Shown here piece after piece: positions 18,097 to 20,292 of a DNA stretch of 20,292 nucleotides. The notes beneath the pieces are model-generated. The model was not told where the DNA came from. It saw only the letters and a list, made by a program, of their open reading frames with translations, and searched no databases. This DNA is from a virus. The stretch lies in IMG/VR virus record IMGVR_UViG_3300022837_000124, positions 1 through 20,292 of that record; one strand, given 5' to 3'. A program made the translations under genes and the position numbers. Position 1 is the stretch's first letter; each line of letters begins with the position of its first letter.

Positions 18097-20292
18097 ATGG
18101 CTATCGAGAAAGGTTTGTACGGGATGCCCGAGGGTATTGAAGAAATGGGTGAAGACGAAGCCGTAATAGCTATAGATACTATGTCCGATACGGGTGTCGA
18201 GGTAGTGCTAGAAGACGGCAGCGTAGAAATTACCTTTGGCGAAGAAATAGACGAGATTGATGCTGCGCCGTTCGATGCGAACCTTGTTGACTACTTAGAA
18301 GACGGGCAGCTAGAAGAAATATCTGGCGACCTGTGCGAAGCCGTAGAAGGTGACATGGCCGCCCGACGTGACTGGGCAGATAGCTACGTTGCGGGCCTTG
18401 ACGTGCTGGGCATGAAGTACGAAGAGCGAACCGAGCCTTGGGAAAACGCCTGTGGCGTATACAGCAACATTTTGGCGGAAGCCGCTATCCGGTTCCAAGC
18501 CGAAGCCATGAGCGAGACGTTCCCCGCCGCCGGTCCTGTAAAGACTAAGATTCTTGGTGAAGCTACCCAAGACAAAGAAGACGCTGCCTTACGTGTTAAG
18601 ACAGATATGAATTACGAGCTTACCGAAGTTATGGTAGAATACCGCCCCGAACACGAGCGGCTGTTGTATTCCCTCGGTTTGGCTGGCTCTGCCTTTAAGA
18701 AGGTGTATTTTGATCCCAGTTTGGGGCGGCAGATTGCCTTATATATCCCTGCGGAAGACGTAATCGTGCCCTACGGTGCCTCTAACATAGAGAGCGCGGA
18801 GCGCGTTACGCACGTCATGCGCAAGACAAAGAATGAAATGATTAAGCTACAGGCGGCTGGGTTCTATCGGGACGTGGAACTTGGCGACCCTGTGTCGTTT
18901 TTCTCAGATGTTGAAGAAGCTAAGGCTGAGCAGTCGGGCATATCCCTGACCTCAGATGACCGTTACACCGTGCTTGAAGTACACGCTGACCTGAATATTG
19001 ACGGTGTGGATGGTGCGGACAACGAAGAGTCGTTGCAAGTCGCAAAGCCTTATGTGGTAACGCTTGAGAAGGGTACAGGTAAGATACTGGCTATCCGCCG
19101 TAACTGGAACCCTGACGATCCTTTGACACTAAAACGTCAACATTTCGTACATTATGCTTACGTCCCCGGATTTGGATTTTATGGACTCGGACTCATTCAC
19201 ATTATTGGTGGCTACGCTAAAGCTGGCACTAGTATTATCCGTCAGCTCGTGGACGCTGGAACCCTATCTAATCTCCCCGGTGGTCTCAAATCTAGGGGAC
19301 TACGAGTTAAGGGCGATGACACACCGATTGGTCCGGGCGAATTCCGTGATGTAGATGTGCCGTCCGGTTCTATCCGCGACAACATTATGCCGCTCCCCTA
19401 TAAGGAGCCGAGCCAAACTCTCTTTGCCCTGCTTAAGCAGATCACCGAAGAGGGGCGACGTTTGGGCGCTATTTCAGATATGAACATCTCCGACATGAGT
19501 GCTAACGCGCCTGTTGGAACCACACTCGCTCTACTAGAGCGTACTCTCAAGCCCATGGCCGCTGTCCAGTCTAGGGTACATTACTCAATGAAACAGGAGT
19601 TTAAGTTACTCCGAAAGATCATTGCTGAGTACGCGCCAGAAGAGTATCTGTATGTGCCTGACCGTGGTGAACCTCGTGCGCGACGCGCCGACTACGCTAT
19701 GGTGGAAGTAATTCCTGTCAGTGATCCCAACAGCAGCACGATGGCACAACGAGTTGTGCAGTATCAAACCGTGTTGCAAATGGCACAGGCCGCCCCACAA
19801 ATCTATGACCTACCACAGCTTCATCGCCAGATGATCGAGGTCCTAGGCATTAAGAACGCCGACAAGCTTGTACCTACTGAAGACGATATGCGCCCTGTTG
19901 ATCCAGTAGGTGAAAATATGGGTGTGTTAGTGGGTAACCCCATTAAGGCGTTTATGTACCAAGACCATCAGGCGCATATAGCGACCCACCAAGCTTTCAT
20001 GCAAGACCCCATGATTATGCAAACTATTGGGCAAAACCCTATGGCGAACCAAATCATGTCTTCGTTACAGGCTCACATAGCAGAGCACACGGCGTTTATG
20101 TACCGCCAGCAGATCGAAGAGAAGATAGGCGCGCCACTGCCGGGTATGGACGAAGAGCTACCAAGAGAGCTAGAAGTGCAAATTGCGCAGCTCCAGTCTA
20201 AGGCAGCTATCCAACTTACTCAGACGCACCAGCAGCAACAAGCGCAGCAGCAAGCGCAGCAAAAAGCCCAAGACCCAATCGTCCAGATGCAG
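18097..20292 (+). CDS. phage portal protein, P22-like, 3' end cut by the window
   Basis: The frame is open from ATG 18097 to the last base: 732 codons without a stop. The N-terminal third is acidic (EDEAVIAIDT, then VEITFGEEIDEID). It is followed by portal-like features: ARRDWADSYVAGLDVLG, a stretch on tests of matching residues (AGSAFKKVYFDP), ISDMNISDMSANAPVGTTLA and LKPMAAVQSRVHYSMKQEFK, a helical segment typical of P22-type portals. The C-terminal part is Gln-rich (QTHQQQQAQQQAQQ), likely the start of an extended coiled tail or barrel. The portal forms the ring through which DNA enters the head. It starts one base after the preceding stop, in a coupled cluster. Length already matches P22 portal, so little is missing. 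Confidence 0.85.
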   Translation, partial: MAIEKGLYGMPEGIEEMGEDEAVIAIDTMSDTGVEVVLEDGSVEITFGEEIDEIDAAPFDANLVDYLEDGQLEEISGDLCEAVEGDMAARRDWADSYVAGLDVLGMKYEERTEPWENACGVYSNILAEAAIRFQAEAMSETFPAAGPVKTKILGEATQDKEDAALRVKTDMNYELTEVMVEYRPEHERLLYSLGLAGSAFKKVYFDPSLGRQIALYIPAEDVIVPYGASNIESAERVTHVMRKTKNEMIKLQAAGFYRDVELGDPVSFFSDVEEAKAEQSGISLTSDDRYTVLEVHADLNIDGVDGADNEESLQVAKPYVVTLEKGTGKILAIRRNWNPDDPLTLKRQHFVHYAYVPGFGFYGLGLIHIIGGYAKAGTSIIRQLVDAGTLSNLPGGLKSRGLRVKGDDTPIGPGEFRDVDVPSGSIRDNIMPLPYKEPSQTLFALLKQITEEGRRLGAISDMNISDMSANAPVGTTLALLERTLKPMAAVQSRVHYSMKQEFKLLRKIIAEYAPEEYLYVPDRGEPRARRADYAMVEVIPVSDPNSSTMAQRVVQYQTVLQMAQAAPQIYDLPQLHRQMIEVLGIKNADKLVPTEDDMRPVDPVGENMGVLVGNPIKAFMYQDHQAHIATHQAFMQDPMIMQTIGQNPMANQIMSSLQAHIAEHTAFMYRQQIEEKIGAPLPGMDEELPRELEVQIAQLQSKAAIQLTQTHQQQQAQQQAQQKAQDPIVQMQ

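Overview
The window is about 20 kb of a tailed double-stranded DNA phage genome (or a prophage of that kind). The evidence is a large terminase, a putative small terminase, a P22-like portal protein, a phage-type family A DNA polymerase, and many small genes with overlapping ends and strong GGAG-type ribosome binding sites. Near-consensus sigma-70 promoters point to a bacterial host, probably Gram-negative, but nothing here fixes the host. No integrase, tRNA, CRISPR array or insertion sequence was seen.

The layout is divergent. Everything left of about 14.95 kb is read leftward (minus strand) and looks like the early/replication half. Everything right of 15.69 kb is read rightward and is the packaging/head module (TerS, TerL, small Cys protein, portal; the portal runs off the right edge). 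Between them, 14.96-15.69 kb is a non-coding control region with a promoter on each side, tandem repeats and inverted repeats. A second non-coding block at 13.46-14.17 kb holds iteron-like TGTTACGTTT repeats and an AT tract, and may be a replication origin or regulator array.

The leftward half has at least three transcription units. (1) A consensus promoter at 14,996-15,024 drives one coiled-coil-rich protein, closed by a hairpin terminator at 14,162-14,186. (2) A promoter at about 13,426-13,454 drives a train of nine genes down to 8,398, including a MoxR-type AAA+ ATPase and a metallopeptidase-like/VWA protein. (3) A promoter with a palindromic operator at 8,350-8,389 drives a second, paralogous MoxR + VWA pair, two conserved unknowns and a ribbon-helix-helix protein, closed by a terminator at 3,907-3,933. 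Beyond that lie a VRR-NUC nuclease, DNA polymerase and a chain of very small overlapping genes.

The most striking object is inside the polymerase gene. Motif B of the polymerase is interrupted by a 281-residue intein (Cys1, TxxH block B, block F, terminal His-Asn followed by Cys). The middle of that intein has no endonuclease motif in its own frame. A complete HNH endonuclease gene with its own Shine-Dalgarno, two zinc-binding Cys pairs and a full HNH core lies wholly inside the intein DNA on the same strand, in the -1 frame. The self-splicing protein and a freestanding homing endonuclease thus appear to be encoded by the same bases. Other unusual structure includes two families of dispersed perfect palindromes placed between genes (4 and 8 copies, in separate territories) and a duplicated MoxR-VWA module.
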